Shown here piece after piece: positions 12,019-22,560 of a DNA stretch of 64,000 nt. The translations under genes and the position numbers were made by a program. The notes below the pieces were generated by a model. It saw only the letters and a list, made by a program, of their open reading frames with translations, ran no database searches and was not told where the DNA came from. Origin of the DNA: Datisca glomerata (Eukaryota; Streptophyta; Magnoliopsida; Cucurbitales; Datiscaceae); the NCBI GenBank assembly GCA_003255025.1, contig QANY01007889.1, positions 1,701,911 through 1,765,910 on the forward strand, read 5' to 3'. Each line of letters begins with the position of its first letter. Position 1 is the first letter of the stretch.

Positions 12019-12735
12019 TGTGGTTGGGGGAGGGCTTATCACACTATATCTGAGTGTGCTAGATGATTTTTGAATACTTTTCGATTGATGCTCATCACAC
12101 TGTATCACTTTGAATCTAATTTTGTTGTATACTTTTTCAATACTTTCTTATTGATGAATATATTTATCTTGAATTTGACTTATTGTAATGTTACAGGAAC
12201 ACACGTGTGCTTTATGAGATTAACCTATTGTTGATGATGCCACACCTCGCACAGAAGAAGAGATAGTTGAAGAAGTCCTTGAGTGAAATAAAGGTCTTGG
12301 ACATAGAGCCCCACTCACATCTTCCAAGAAAAATTTCGGGTTGAAAATATAGAATTAAATAAACAAATAAAGTCGATGGAGAGCCACTACAAAACTTACT
12401 CACTTGGGATCATCAAAATGGGTTTCTACCTCATGTAATAACTCAACAACAGAAACATGAGCTTCAGAATATTTGTTAAGCTTTGTAGTTGTAACATCAA
12501 ACTTATTTTTTATATATTTTATTTTTGGATACATTTGTGAATCACATTTTGCAGGAATTATTATTCGAAGATTTTATAATGAAATACTGCTAATTTGTTA
12601 CATTACATATATTAATGATTAATATATGTATTTCTTAAAAAAATCAAGTTTGATAATTTTTTTTATGATATTTTATTTTCATAGGTATATATAAAAACAA
12701 AAAATTCAATATTTTTTATTTTCCTTCTGAAAATG
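12019..12735. other. Unassigned spacer
   Basis: No transposon terminus or clear gene was recognised. On the minus strand about 12410-12490 reads as a short open, exon-like stretch (around NKYSEAHVSVVELLHEVETH) followed by a GTGAGT donor-like sequence near 12405. Without a second exon or a recognised family I do not call it a gene. The rest is AT-rich. Confidence 0.4.
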
Positions 12736-13086
12736 AAAACTTTCGTTGCAAAAGATATTTCGCAACAAAATAAAATTGATCACAAAAGAGTTTAGGCGAC
12801 AAAAAGAAATGTTGGTGGCAAAAAGATTTTTGCGACGGAAATTTTTTGGGTCGCAAAATTGTGCGACCAACTTTTATGTTCGTCGCAAAAACTATTTACG
12901 ACCAATATTTCTACGTCGCAAAAGGTCTAAGGCGACAAGTTTTATTTTTCATCACAAACGACTTTCGTTGACGAAGTGAAAGTGATGAGCTTCGTGACGA
13001 GGTTCGCGACGAACATATGTTCGTCGCGTTAGATCTTTAGCGATCAAATTTAGGGGTTTTAACGACCGCTGTTTCTTGTAATGCTT
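12736..13086 (-). repeat. CACTA subterminal repeat block
   Basis: Short words such as GTCGCAAAA, GCGACAAA and TTCGTCGC recur in both orientations, typical of transposase-binding subterminal regions. The right edge on the plus strand reads TTTCTTGTAATG (about 13075-13086), a one-base variant of the CACTA terminus. It points the same way as the terminus at 16238. Confidence 0.7.
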
Positions 13087-13245
13087 GGATGGAAATTCAT
13101 AATCTATTGATTGTAGAAACATATCTAACTGTGTATTCGTGGCGGCCAAGTTGTTTTTCGTAGCCTCTAATTCTCTTTTGGTGACCTCTAATTCACTCGT
13201 AGTGGCCTCTATACAGTTATCTAGATCTTTAGTTGCAGCTCGCAA
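13087..13245 (-). pseudogene. CACTA second-protein C-terminal coiled coil
   Basis: The minus-strand frame starting at 13245 encodes a heptad-rich helix (TSELEVTKRELEATKNN, then LAATNTQLDMFLQ). A C-terminal coiled coil is common at the end of Ptta/En/Spm-type plant transposases. The open frame continues to 12952, but that part overlaps the subterminal repeats and is unlikely to be original coding sequence. Position and orientation fit the exons at 13945-15137. Confidence 0.5.
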
Positions 13246-13689
13246 TGTCCCCTCCGCGTTAAAATCACCAAAACTGCTACAGTAAGATAAGACTCCTTAA
13301 TATACACACCAGAGTTTTGAATTTGGAAACCATGTAAAAGTACTTAAAAAATAAAAATAAAAGTCATTTGAGAGTTTCATTCTACATAACTAGCTCAAAA
13401 CGAAACGAGTGAATGCAAAAGTTAGGCAAAAGTTAGGCAAAAGTTAGGGCACCTCACTGATTCTTGATATAGTACTGAGTATGTTTAGAATTGAGCTTCC
13501 CGTACTAATCAACCTCCGCCTACCTATCTTTAGCGTAATCTTATCTTACTTCACCTCATTTTCCTTTTCTCAATCTGGAAGAACAGGGCCACATTGTTTT
13601 ATTCAGGGGGTGAAAACACTTAAAAGAAATAAGAGGTTTCAAAAAGTCATGTATTGGTTTGCAGAACTAAGGCGTAATAATTAATACAC

Positions 13690-14032
13690 TTTCAATTTCC
13701 CTAGATATTGAAAAGATTGCAGTGCTCATCAAACAGGAGTATAACAGCAATTATGTCATCATAAATGAGTTTGGGAAAGCTCCAAGTTAATCAAACTATA
13801 GGACTATTAATTTCCTTAACTCTTTAATTATCTGGAGCTGGAATTCTCTTGAAATGATCGGTAAAATTGATGGGAAATTAGTATTAGGAAGTTTCTATAG
13901 CAGCAAGGAAGCCATCTATCCTCAAACATTAAGGTCAGTTAGAAATATTACTTACATGGCGACTTTGAGCCACCTCATCGATCCAAGTGCTCGTCTTTGA
14001 GGTATGTGTTTCACGACATAACTCAATTTAGT
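13690..14032 (-). pseudogene. CACTA second-protein exon remnant
   Basis: On the minus strand about 13950-14010 reads THTSKTSTWIDEVAQSRH. It resembles the conserved 'THTRKDGSWVDERA' type motif of plant Ptta/En/Spm transposases and is followed by a GTAAGT donor. The rest of the interval, down to 13690, looks like intron. It is cut off on the upstream side by the TRIM at 14033. Confidence 0.55.
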
Positions 14033-14370
14033 TGAAAAGTCTAATCCGATCACTCTTTAAAACCTAGGTGTTAAGGAGAGGGGTAATAGAACTTTATAAC
14101 TAGCACATAATGAGTAAGTCTAGGCGATATGGGATAATATTCCAACACACCCTCCTGGACCACAACACGGTAGCGAACTAAGCAGCATATCAAACAATCC
14201 GAATTAAATGGACAAAGAATCGAACTAAAACGGCACAAACAAAGGCCCAACCAAGTTGAAAAGCCTAGTCCGATCACTTCTTAAAACCTAGGTGTTAAGG
14301 AGAGGGTACTAGAACTTTATAACTAGCACATAATGAGTAAGTTTAGGCGATGTGGGACAACATTCCAATA
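14033..14370 (-). mobile_element. TRIM (miniature LTR retrotransposon)
   Basis: Two direct repeats of about 115 bases (14033-14147 and 14257-14370) flank 109 bases without coding capacity. On the minus strand the repeat begins TGTTGGAAT (TATTGGAAT in the other copy), soon followed by CCCACATCGCCTA, a start typical of plant TRIM LTRs. It ends in CTTTTCA. A purine-rich stretch precedes the 3' repeat (around GTCCAGGAGGG). The primer site is not clear, and no exact target duplication could be set (flanks AATTTAGT and AATTTGAG). It lies in an intron-like part of the CACTA element. Confidence 0.65.
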
Positions 14371-14639
14371 AATTTGAGTTAGCGTTTCCCCAGTTTGACG
14401 TCTCTATCCAAACAAAATAAACATAAAAATATTAGTAGTATAAAAACATTATTAAATAATACAAAGCAACTTAGTTCATACCTTTTTCTCCTGATGTCGA
14501 ATAAAAGAATTAGAGCAATTTTTATGATTATATGACAGTTTTTCTCGATTCTTTGAATCGGTTAACGATAATTTCTGCAATTAAATTATAAGTTAATAAA
14601 TTAAATATCATTAGATATTCATTAAATTATTTAATTACC

Positions 14640-15137
14640 TTTGAATTTTGGTGTAACCCAAAATCACATAATCATTTTCAATCTTCTTCATCTATCTCGT
14701 TGCAATGATGTCCGTGCCACCTCAAGATCATTAAAACTTAAGTAATAAGTATGCATTGTGCTCTTGAAATCACCATATGAATTAGCAGTAGATTCTTTTA
14801 TATAAGTGGACATGAGGGTTGTCACCTCAAAATCAAATCGAATCTATAATAAAAAAAATAAGTTAATGATGTTTGTAAGGCCAATTTTCGCTAACATATT
14901 ACAATTTACCATCAATCTTTCTATAATGGAGTTCTTAAAAGAGTCTGATACTTTACTCCAGCCATTATATTGAAGTGGTGCAAATTGGTGGATTACAGTA
15001 CCGATTTCATTTCGAAATTGTGATGCATATGTACCAACATGCATGTTATTTGGGGGTTCTATTTCAACGGATAGTCTTCCAAATAGGCACACTAAACGAT
15101 CAATTTCAAGGCCCCTAGTACGGCCACAACCCCTCAT
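14640..15137 (-). pseudogene. CACTA second transposase (Ptta/En/Spm type) exons
   Basis: The minus-strand frame 15137-14844 (97 aa) carries GRTRGLEIDRLV, EIEPPNNMHVG, QFRNEIGTVIHQFAPLQ and FKNSIIERLMVNCN. This is the order seen in the plant transposase domain PF03004. A further exon-like piece, around NDYVILGYTKIQR, lies at about 14640-14720. The function is presumed accessory DNA binding at the element ends. It has no complete frame, and no intact splice chain was reconstructed. Confidence 0.65.
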
Positions 15138-15204
15138 AATTAAGTCAAAATAAACAACAATAAATATTTATAAATAAGTAATACCTATATCTAGATCAGA
15201 TTCT

Positions 15205-15562
15205 TGTGTAGGAGATCAGCACGAGAATTTTCTCTACGAGCACGAGGATTATTCCCAGGAGACATAACAATGTGCATTATTGTCAAACATAGTTTCCAAT
15301 GATATAAGAATATACACCATTCTATTGGACATAAATAAATAACAATAGAAATAAACAAATTCTCAAACACTTGTAGGAGAATCGGCACGAGGATTTTCTC
15401 TACGAACACGAGGATTATTCCCAGGAGACGTAACAGTCTGCATTATTGTCAAACATAGTTTCCAATAATATAAGAATATACACCATTCTAAAAACATAGA
15501 CTAAAGAATATTGGACATAAATAAAATAACAATAGAAATAAACAAATTCTCAAACACTTTAT
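15205..15562 (-). repeat. Tandem duplication inside CACTA gene
   Basis: About 15205-15372 is repeated at about 15374-15562, with the second copy carrying a short insertion near 15488-15512. Each copy holds the minus-strand exon start reading SPGNNPRARREN and a shared intron-like TTATATCATTGGAAAC segment. It looks like a segmental duplication of the first exon of the second transposase gene. Confidence 0.75.
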
Positions 15563-15999
15563 GAAAATCTGTATCGTCATCACTTTGAATTATATCTTCT
15601 GAATCATTGAAATAATTTGCCAAGGTCTCACCTTCTTCCTCTTTCTCATCAATGAAATTATTGTTTGCATCGTTATCTTCTACATTTAATGAGTCCACGT
15701 ATGCTTCACAAGGTTCCACATCATCTCTATGTAATTGTATTGTCTCTAAGTCAACTTCTAGATCAATAGATGACAAACTTGTTTCATTGATTTCTATGTT
15801 ATCTTTCTTCCCTTTCAGCTACATCCCATAAATGCCTATGTTGAACTTTTTGCACCACTTTCCAGCCCGGTCCAGAATTGTAATCATCAACATAAAATAC
15901 TTGTTTGGCTTGACATCCGAGGATGAAAAGATCATGTTCATACCAATTTCCACTTACACTTACACAAGTGAACCCATGCTCTTGTTTTATTCTATGCAT
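15501..15999 (-). pseudogene. TNP2-type transposase C-terminal remnant (DUF4216-like)
   Basis: The minus-strand frame 15999-15799 carries FTCVSVSGNWYEHDLFIL, then CQAKQVFYVDDYNSGPGWK, then WKVVQKVQHRHLWDV. This is the signature of the DUF4216 segment found at the C-terminus of CACTA TNP2-like transposases. The following frame, 15776-15501, is strongly acidic (EDNDANNNFIDEKEEEGE), as these proteins often are at the end. The catalytic N-terminal and central regions are absent, so this is a deletion derivative. Confidence 0.7.
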
Positions 16000-16238
16000 C
16001 GTTAAAGACTACAAAATTATCATCGACGACGTATATTTCATCGGTAATAATCTTATTCCTGATGAACATTAAAAATCATCAGCAAAAGGTTTTCTTTTGC
16101 CAGCGAAAACAAGAATCATCGCTAAAGTTTCACAATCAGCGACAACATGGTACATTCGTCGGGAAACAATTATTTAGCGACAAAATTTCATTTGTCGCTG
16201 AATGTTTCGTCGCCAATCAACGACTTTCTTGTAGTGAA
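16000..16238 (-). repeat. CACTA terminal inverted repeat and subterminal repeats
   Basis: On the minus strand, position 16238 downwards begins CACTACAAGAAAGTCG. Words such as GCGACAAA, TCGTCGC and ATCAGCGAC are repeated up to about 16030. The element boundary at 16238 is well supported by the CACTA consensus. Confidence 0.75.
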
Positions 16239-16283
16239 CGTAAACGACTAAATGAACCATGACCTAAGCAAGAATGCCAATGA

Positions 16284-16880
16284 CTAAGAGCAAGAATGCC
16301 GACGACTCAAAGCAGGAGTGGAAGTGGTAGAACTAATTATATGAGTTAGAGAGGAAGGTTGGTGAGGTAGGTGAAGGTTCATGAGTTCAAACAGACCTCC
16401 AATGTTCGGGCCTATCCCAAGTATCTTCCAAGTCTGCGAATCCTGCACACGACAACCAAAATTAGTAAAGATAACAACAACTCCTAGTTCAACTAATTGA
16501 CCAACAAACACTAGATTTAAAGTGAGTTTGAAAATAAAATAAATGTTAAAAAGACACAGATTGAATGAAGATATCTGACCAACATGGCTGATAGGCATTA
16601 GTGAGCCATCGACTGTAGAAATGTGAGGCATATGCAAACCTGATTCTTTTGTTAGAAAATTAGAGTCAGAAGTCATGTGATTGCAACAAGTAAAATCATA
16701 AAAACCAAAAGGGAGTAGCTAATGTAGCAGACAAACCACTAACAGATTGATTACCAGAGTTAGAAAGAATTTGTTTGATGATACATTGAAGATCTCTCAT
16801 AGTAATGGAAGCTGTAGGAGAGCCAGAAATATCACTGGTAGCAGCGAAGGCTTGAACTGATAATTTGTACGTAATATGTC
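16284..16880 (-). pseudogene. Copia C gag-protease-integrase junction fragment
   Basis: The minus-strand frame 16676-16284 carries LHMPHISTVDGSLMPISHVG, IYFIFKLTLNLVFVGQL, CRVQDSQT and GLFEL. This is the protease-to-GAG-pre-integrase region of a Copia polyprotein of the type with the NHMT protease context. Upstream, around 16680-16870, a frameshifted continuation reads MRDLQCIIKQILSNSGN and a degraded LLQSH/CNHMT region. No LTR or other domain of this element was found nearby. The plus strand at 16267-16310 has a small duplication of GCAAGAATGCC. Confidence 0.75.
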
Positions 16881-18322
16881 TACACTTGGTCTATTGTGCA
16901 ATGGTTTGTTGAAATTTATAGGATAATGACCCAAATAATGACTCATAATGGCAAGTACAATGTAAGGATCAGAACAGTTCAATCAATTTAGTCATAAGTT
17001 TATCAGCTCGGCTTAGAAAGATGTGGTGAAATCATGTTGCAAATGGTGAAGTCTAAATTTTTTTTAATGAATTAAAAATAATGAAGCGGAGAGGATAAAA
17101 AAATGATGAAAGCACGAGTATAAATTTCAACATGGGCTGAAAGAAGGCCGAAGCAGGCGAGTTGGCTGGGCGGTGAGCGGGCTGGCAGGTCGAAACGAGC
17201 TGGAAAACAGGCGTGGGTCGCAAAGAGGCGCGAGGGTCAGCACGCGGGTTGGCGGGTCAAACGGGCGGTGTAGAGCAGCTTCATCAGAAAAAACAAATCT
17301 ATAGCAGACGGCGACGCGTGTGACGACCTCCGACGACTTTTTCTGACCGGGAAAAGACCAGAATGAATCGAATAAATTTTCTGAGTTAGTTGGAGCAGGT
17401 TATGAAGCGTCGAACTATCTTTTATGGTGGAAATCTACCCAAAATATGAGTAGTGACGGTGGCGGCGCATGGTTGTAGCATCAGTGACCGAGATTGGACA
17501 GAACAAGATGTCGGTGGTCAAGGAGGAAAGCGAGCGTGGTTGTGTCGACAAACAATGGACAGTAGCGACAACGGGAGTGACAAATAGCCACATATCAGAA
17601 AGAAGAAATTTTTTTTACCACTAGGTCTAGACAGAATTGAAAATCAGAACCTTAGCTTTGTTACTGCAATGAATGATGAATAAATCAGTATATTCAATAT
17701 GTCAAAATATGTACTTATGAAAGCCTATCTATAGACTTATAATAGTGTATAGTACAAGATATAATGTGGAATATAAGAAGTAGTACAATTTGAATGTGAT
17801 CTAACAATAAGTTTAGATGCACACACATGTATATATATATATATATATTAACAATAGGAATCAATGAGAGTGCATATGAGGAAGTTATGTCAAAATCCAA
17901 GTGTAAAAACTGGTTCAGTTAGATGCTGCATGATCCCTAATATTTACATATTTCTCCTCGTAGTAGCTCCGTTCAAATTTACTTTCTTGACCCAATCTTA
18001 CGAGTATCCCTGTCATCCGACTTATTCTGTACAACCACACTGTTTCATGTTCTAAAATCTAACATAAGCAAGGTTATGTGAAGATGCTGGCTGAATTCCT
18101 ATCATGCAAAACGAAAGCAATCAAGTTCATTCATTTCAACAAAGTAATGATAAGCAATGTCAGTAACTAGTGATCGTTTTGAGCTTACGAAGATATTCTA
18201 AAACAATTTATGCTCGCACCATACAACCCCAAATCAGCAACCAATTACAAGTTACTAAAGAATCTACATTCTTGGAATGAGTTATTTGAATTCATACACA
18301 GCAAAGTTAGATCCCAGTCCTA
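16881..18322. other. Unassigned stretch with a GC island and an AT microsatellite
   Basis: About 17130-17560 is much richer in GC than its surroundings, with repeated GGCGGG and GGGTCGG words, but no frame there matches a family I know. It could be the leader or 5' part of the Copia at 16284, which runs the same way. An (AT)n microsatellite lies at 17828-17850. Short open frames at 17715-18055 show no recognisable motif. Confidence 0.4.
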
Positions 18323-18574
18323 TTAATTTACTCTTCCAGAGGGGCCTGCCTTCTTGGCATCAAACTTCTGCAAGCATTCCTTGCATATAGTCTACAATAG
18401 CTTGTTACAAACCAAATATAGATACTTGGATTATACAGACTCTAAGGACAATATGCAGATGATCAACTGAAGCAAAAGCCATTTTGAATCTTTTAAAGCT
18501 ACCTTGAGCGTGCCCAAAGAACTATAATAAAGCTTCTCGTTATGTGATAGGGGAAGTAGATCACAACTGACAGA
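18323..18574 (-). CDS. Last two exons of an unidentified gene
   Basis: Two minus-strand open segments fit together. The first, 18574-18503 (24 codons), is preceded by TTGCAG and followed by GT. The second, 18391-18323 (22 codons plus TAA), is preceded by TTGTAG. The intron, 18502-18392, is 111 bases, GT-AG, and falls between codons. The first encodes SVSCDLLPLSHNEKLYYSS and more. The second encodes TICKECLQKFDAK followed by KAGPSGRVN and a stop. The CKEC pair suggests half of a zinc site, but I do not recognise the family. Upstream exons were not found; they would lie beyond the solo LTR, above 21708. It could be a live gene end, a retained gene fragment, or chance. Confidence 0.35.
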
Positions 18575-18844
18575 CTGCAACCAAAACAACACTTGGTCAT
18601 TGAATCATAGTAAAGGGTTTAGTTCAAATTTAGCTGAATTCAAGAATTTTGAGCATTCTGAATTTCGATTCAGCTTGTGAAAGACAATCAAGACTGAGCT
18701 CTTATAATTTGATAAAAGCTTCCCATGGATGATTACATGAGCAGAAAGCATACTCGACTATCTAATCAAACTTGGTATAAACTGATCATAAGTCAGCAAC
18801 TTATGAAACGTCACAACCAATTTTTACCCTTTGCTACAGAGATG
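18575..18844 (-). other. Intron-like sequence upstream of the two exons
   Basis: AT-rich and pyrimidine-rich towards the acceptor at 18575 when read on the minus strand. No exon was recognised up to the solo LTR. A plus-strand 67-aa frame here (18725-18928) runs into the LTR and is not a gene. Confidence 0.3.
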
Positions 18845-18849
18845 CATAT
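18845..18849. repeat. Target-site duplication, left copy (CATAT)
   Basis: CATAT abuts the LTR start at 18850, and CATAC abuts its end at 21703. Four of five bases match, as expected for an old 5-bp LTR-element insertion. Confidence 0.6.
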
Positions 18850-19599
18850 TGTAAAGCCTCGATCCCCGAGGGTTAAATATACGTGTAATTTCACAATTTT
18901 GAAATCTCCAATTCGAAACAAACCCTAATTTTGAGAAAATTCTCAAATTGAAATTCTTAATTTACCCATGATAGAAAAAGCATGACCTTAAATAGCGGAA
19001 GCATTAAACTTATCCATGATAGGAATCTTAATCAATCAATAGCGGAAGCGATAAAGTGTCTTAAATGCATAATTAATAAAACCTAAAAAAATGAATTAAA
19101 TTCTGAAATAAAGTCAAAACTTGAAATCTATAATTCATAATTCGTAGAAAATCATAACGTAAAAATAAACTACTTAAATAACCAAGTTTAACATAACGTT
19201 TTCCTAAGTTTTAAATCAAATCATAAACTGAAAACATGAATTCCTCTGATCTAACTGGTTATGACAGTCTCCCACTCATCTTGCTCGCTATCATCACCTG
19301 CATCATACATAACTGTGGGGGAATGAGTATTTTAAAATACTCAATAAGCAAACTCACATAACAATATGCATCCACATGTCATAAATGCAATCATGACATA
19401 ACATAACTAAACTTGACATATATCATAAATGGAATAAAGTAACGTACTTGATCATGACATGGTTTAACATAGCACGCAGATAACACATGTTTCAAACAGA
19501 ATCATTTAACAATCTTAATCATATCTTGTCTTGGCATATCCCCTAGTTAACAACCTAATCAGAACTGATCACACATTTACTGAAACACATTATGATGAA

Positions 19600-19830
19600 C
19601 TGGGTGACGAAACAGATGGCACACATCGGGCGATGAAACAAATGACACACATTGGGCGACAGAACAGATGGCACTCATAGGTGATGGAAAATGTGAATAG
19701 ATGGCACCTCATGAGTGACGGAAAATGTTTATAAATAACACCCAATGTATGACCAAAACGTGAATAGATGACACCCTATGTGTGAGTAAAGCATGAACAG
19801 ATGACACCCCATTCGTTTAACAGAACAAAA
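19600..19830 (-). repeat. Degenerate tandem repeat within the solo LTR
   Basis: Units around ACAGATGGCACAC...GGGCGA recur at spacings of about 30-40 bases: GATGGCACACATCGGGCGA, AATGACACACATTGGGCGA, GATGGCACTCATAGG and so on to GATGACACCCCATTCG. The copies decay from left to right. Confidence 0.7.
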
Positions 19831-20734
19831 CGTGAACAGTCTTGATTTCTTGTTAACCAAGGGTCGTGCTTAAGTTCATATTTTGCTTAATTACCACTTG
19901 AATGAATTAACCTCATAACTTGCAAAATCCAACGTATGATAATAATTAATCATATAATGCATAGGGATACATATAACAGAATCAAATATGATAACATACT
20001 AACGTAAAATCAGTCATACTCAGACATTTATCTCATGATAATCACATTAATAACTGAACAGTAATCAATTACCAAAGTGTTAACGAAATATAATAATTAT
20101 CGAAAAATGGTCAAACAGATAATAAATACATGATACAATTATAATATCAGAGTCACATCGTTATATAAGTCAATTTGCACAAACATATATATATATATAA
20201 ACATAACATACTTATAGACAATTAAAGCTGATGAGAATAACACATATTACATTTATCACACGTAGGTCACATTACAATGTAAATTCATTTACTCAAAGCA
20301 TATGCATTTATCACAACGGAAGTAACACTATCATGTATGCTCACTTACCTGAAGTGGAAGAATGAACTAAACAATTAATGACCTGAAATCTAAAAAAAAT
20401 ATATAATCACTAAATTATTTTGAAATAAATCAATATAAACACATTTTTAATATCATATAAATAGAAATTTAATTAAAATGGTGCAAATGGGTCTGAGCGA
20501 GGTCGGAAAATAATAAATCAGGTCCATAAGTCATATGATAAAGCTTTGGTGGGTAACGGTTCAGACCGGGCTGGTTCAGACCAGATCAGTTTAATCTGAT
20601 GGATCGGTTCAGGTCGGCCGGCTAAACTGAATTGGTCTGAGTTGAGTCAGTCTGGGTTAAGCTAGACTGGTTTAGACCGGTATGGGTTGAGAAAAGAACA
20701 GGGTCACAAGACCCAGCTTCAATCGAAACAGAGG

Positions 20735-21470
20735 GCGAGAGAAAGAAGGAGAAAAGAGTGAAGAGGAAAGATCGAGAGAGAGCAGCCATTAAGGAAAGAA
20801 AATTAGAGAAAATGATGGAAAATGAAATAGAGGGCAAAGAAACAGAGATGAAGATGAATGGGAGAGAAACCGAAAGAACAGAGGCACGAATTATAGAGAG
20901 AAACAAAGGTGGATGAGAGAAGAACAAAGAGAGAGAAAAGGAAAACAAACTAAATAGGAATAGATAAAGGAGAGAACTCACTAGAGGAGATGCTAATAGC
21001 AGAGATGGAGACGGAGGAACAAGTCTAAAGAAGAAGAAGATGAAGAAGAAGACATGGAGAGAACGAAGACATTAAAAAGGGAGAAGGGGTTTTCGTTGGG
21101 GTTGCTAGAAAAATTGAAGAAGAATTCAGAGAGAGATAAAGAAAAGAAAGAATAAGAGAGAGACAGAGAAAATGAGAAAGGGAATTAGCTAGGGGAAAGA
21201 GAACATGGGCTGCGTTTAAGAGAGATCTGAGATGAAGAGACAAAAACAGAGAGGGAGGGAGACGAAGCAAGAGGGAGAGAGAGAGACATAAACAGAGAGA
21301 GGAAGAGATAAAAGAAAGAAATCAAGAAAAAGGAGAAGAATATTACCCAAATTCAAAGCTTGTAGCGGCCAAGGTTTAGAGAAAGACCAACGAAGAAGAA
21401 GAAGGATTGCTGGCATGCATGGGGCTGCGTGGGGTGAGAGGGTGAGAGAGAGGAGAGAGTTGAAGAACAA
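20735..21470 (-). repeat. GA-rich (CT on minus strand) low-complexity stretch
   Basis: Purine-rich sequence dominated by GAGA and GAAGAA. Read on the minus strand it is the pyrimidine-rich zone downstream of the TATA-like site of the solo LTR. Open frames of up to 119 aa on the minus strand (20622-21470) are runs of Ser, Leu and Phe produced by this composition, not genes. Directly left of it, 20540-20700 has clustered GGTTCAGACCGG-like words. Confidence 0.75.
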
Positions 21471-21703
21471 ATATATAATATTAGGTTAGGGTTGGTTTAG
21501 GGTGTATTGCATATAGGTGCGAGTGAGTTTCAAAATTATATACTAAAACACTTTTAAAATTTTAACTTTGAATAAATCGTATCTAATTAAAAATTTTACA
21601 AAAAAATACAAATAATCCATCTTTAAAATCAAATTTTAAAATTAAATTATCTTTTAAATCAATTTTACGAAAATGCTCATTTACGAAAGGTCGGGATATT
21701 ACA

Positions 21704-21708
21704 CATAC
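21704..21708. repeat. Target-site duplication, right copy (CATAC)
   Basis: Partner of CATAT at 18845-18849, with one mismatch, directly beyond the LTR end. Confidence 0.6.
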
Positions 21709-22560
21709 CATCAGAAAAACTAATACACGAACTTGAATAAGTGAAACAATAAGGATGAAAGGAAAAAAACTCAACTCAATATAGAAAGTAACTAACATTA
21801 ATAGAACTCATATATTAAAGACAATGAACTCTCAACCTTTGGAACATATATGTGCTGGAAAGAGGTGAAATAGATCATCTATGCTCCTACAAAGATTTTC
21901 TGTATCAAATAACGGCATAATAACAGGAGAAACCCATAATTGTCATCATTTTTGCGTGAATGATCATGAATTTACAGTCTCCATGTCCCGGCTCTTTAGT
22001 TAAAGAAACACATTTAGCCCTTTCTATGAGCCCACAACTTGTAAAAATGCCGACGAACAGAGAACTCAGCTAGCGAGAGGTGGGTGAATGTTTTGAGAGT
22101 GGTTTCCGACAAGCGCTAACAAAGAACAATGATAAAGTTTGTTTTGGTATAAGAAAAGAAGATAAAATCCAAAGCTGAAATACATGTAATAGAGTAGCCA
22201 AGATGTGGCAATTTTCATAAATTGAAGCTAAAAATGAACAAAAGAAGTGTATGTCCACTTTAGGGAAATTTGAACGGAAAATACGGTAAGGGAACCAAAT
22301 AAAGAAGTAGAGATTCCGAAAAATGAAGCAATAAAACAATAGAGAAATTTAAGTGGAGAACTTGATGGGAAAAGATATGCAGGACCATTGCACGAAAAAA
22401 TGAGGAAAATTTGATAGGTTTGCAATTGAGAGTTGTCACCAGCGAAAGGGAAAAAAGCCGGGGGGATGGGAGGGGTGGTGGCATTTAAAATGTAGAATTA
22501 GGTTAACCTTGTTATACTGCTATAGCATCAACGGCAGAATTAGAATTCTTTTAACCCATA
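21709..22560 (-). other. Possible upstream part of the unidentified gene; no exon called
   Basis: Before the solo LTR inserted, this joined directly to 18844. On the minus strand, 22500-22070 is pyrimidine-rich, with several overlapping short open frames (65-89 aa) that have no recognised motif, and looks more like an untranslated or promoter-proximal region. Around 21960-22060 a short open stretch (VSLTKEPGHGDCKF) might be an exon, but lacks clear splice sites. Evidence is too thin to call coding sequence. Confidence 0.25.

Larger units (their letters stand above)
12736..16238 (-). mobile_element. CACTA (En/Spm-type) DNA transposon, degenerate
   Basis: Read on the minus strand, the terminus at 16238 begins CACTACAAGAAAG, the usual plant CACTA end, followed by about 200 bases rich in GCGACAAA-type subterminal repeats. 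Inside are remnants of the TNP2-type transposase (DUF4216-like segment at 15799-15999) and of the second plant transposase of the Ptta/En/Spm type (exons from 15562 to about 13090). Subterminal repeats reappear at 12736-13086. The far terminus was not found, so the left boundary is approximate. A TRIM is inserted in it, and most of the transposase is deleted. Confidence 0.72.
18850..21703 (-). mobile_element. Solo LTR, 2.85 kb, probably Ty3/Gypsy
   Basis: On the minus strand it begins TGTAATATCCCGACC and ends GGGGATCGAGGCTTTACA, with TGT...ACA termini and a 5-bp near-perfect target duplication. No primer site, polypurine tract or coding region adjoins it, so recombination between two LTRs is the simplest origin. 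A TATA-like TATATATTTG lies near 21470 on the minus strand, followed by a long pyrimidine-rich stretch. The start sequence is like that of plant chromovirus LTRs, but the family cannot be fixed without an internal region. Confidence 0.7.

Noticed and set aside
12212..12490. Possible exon on the minus strand
   Set aside because: A donor-like site and an open stretch exist, but no acceptor, partner exon or known family.
20622..21470. Three minus-strand frames rich in Ser, Leu and Phe, looking like membrane proteins
   Set aside because: They arise from the GA/CT-rich low-complexity stretch of the solo LTR and overlap each other in different frames.
22070..22484. Hydrophobic minus-strand frames of 65-89 aa
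   Set aside because: AT- and pyrimidine-rich composition gives them; no conserved motif or splice support.
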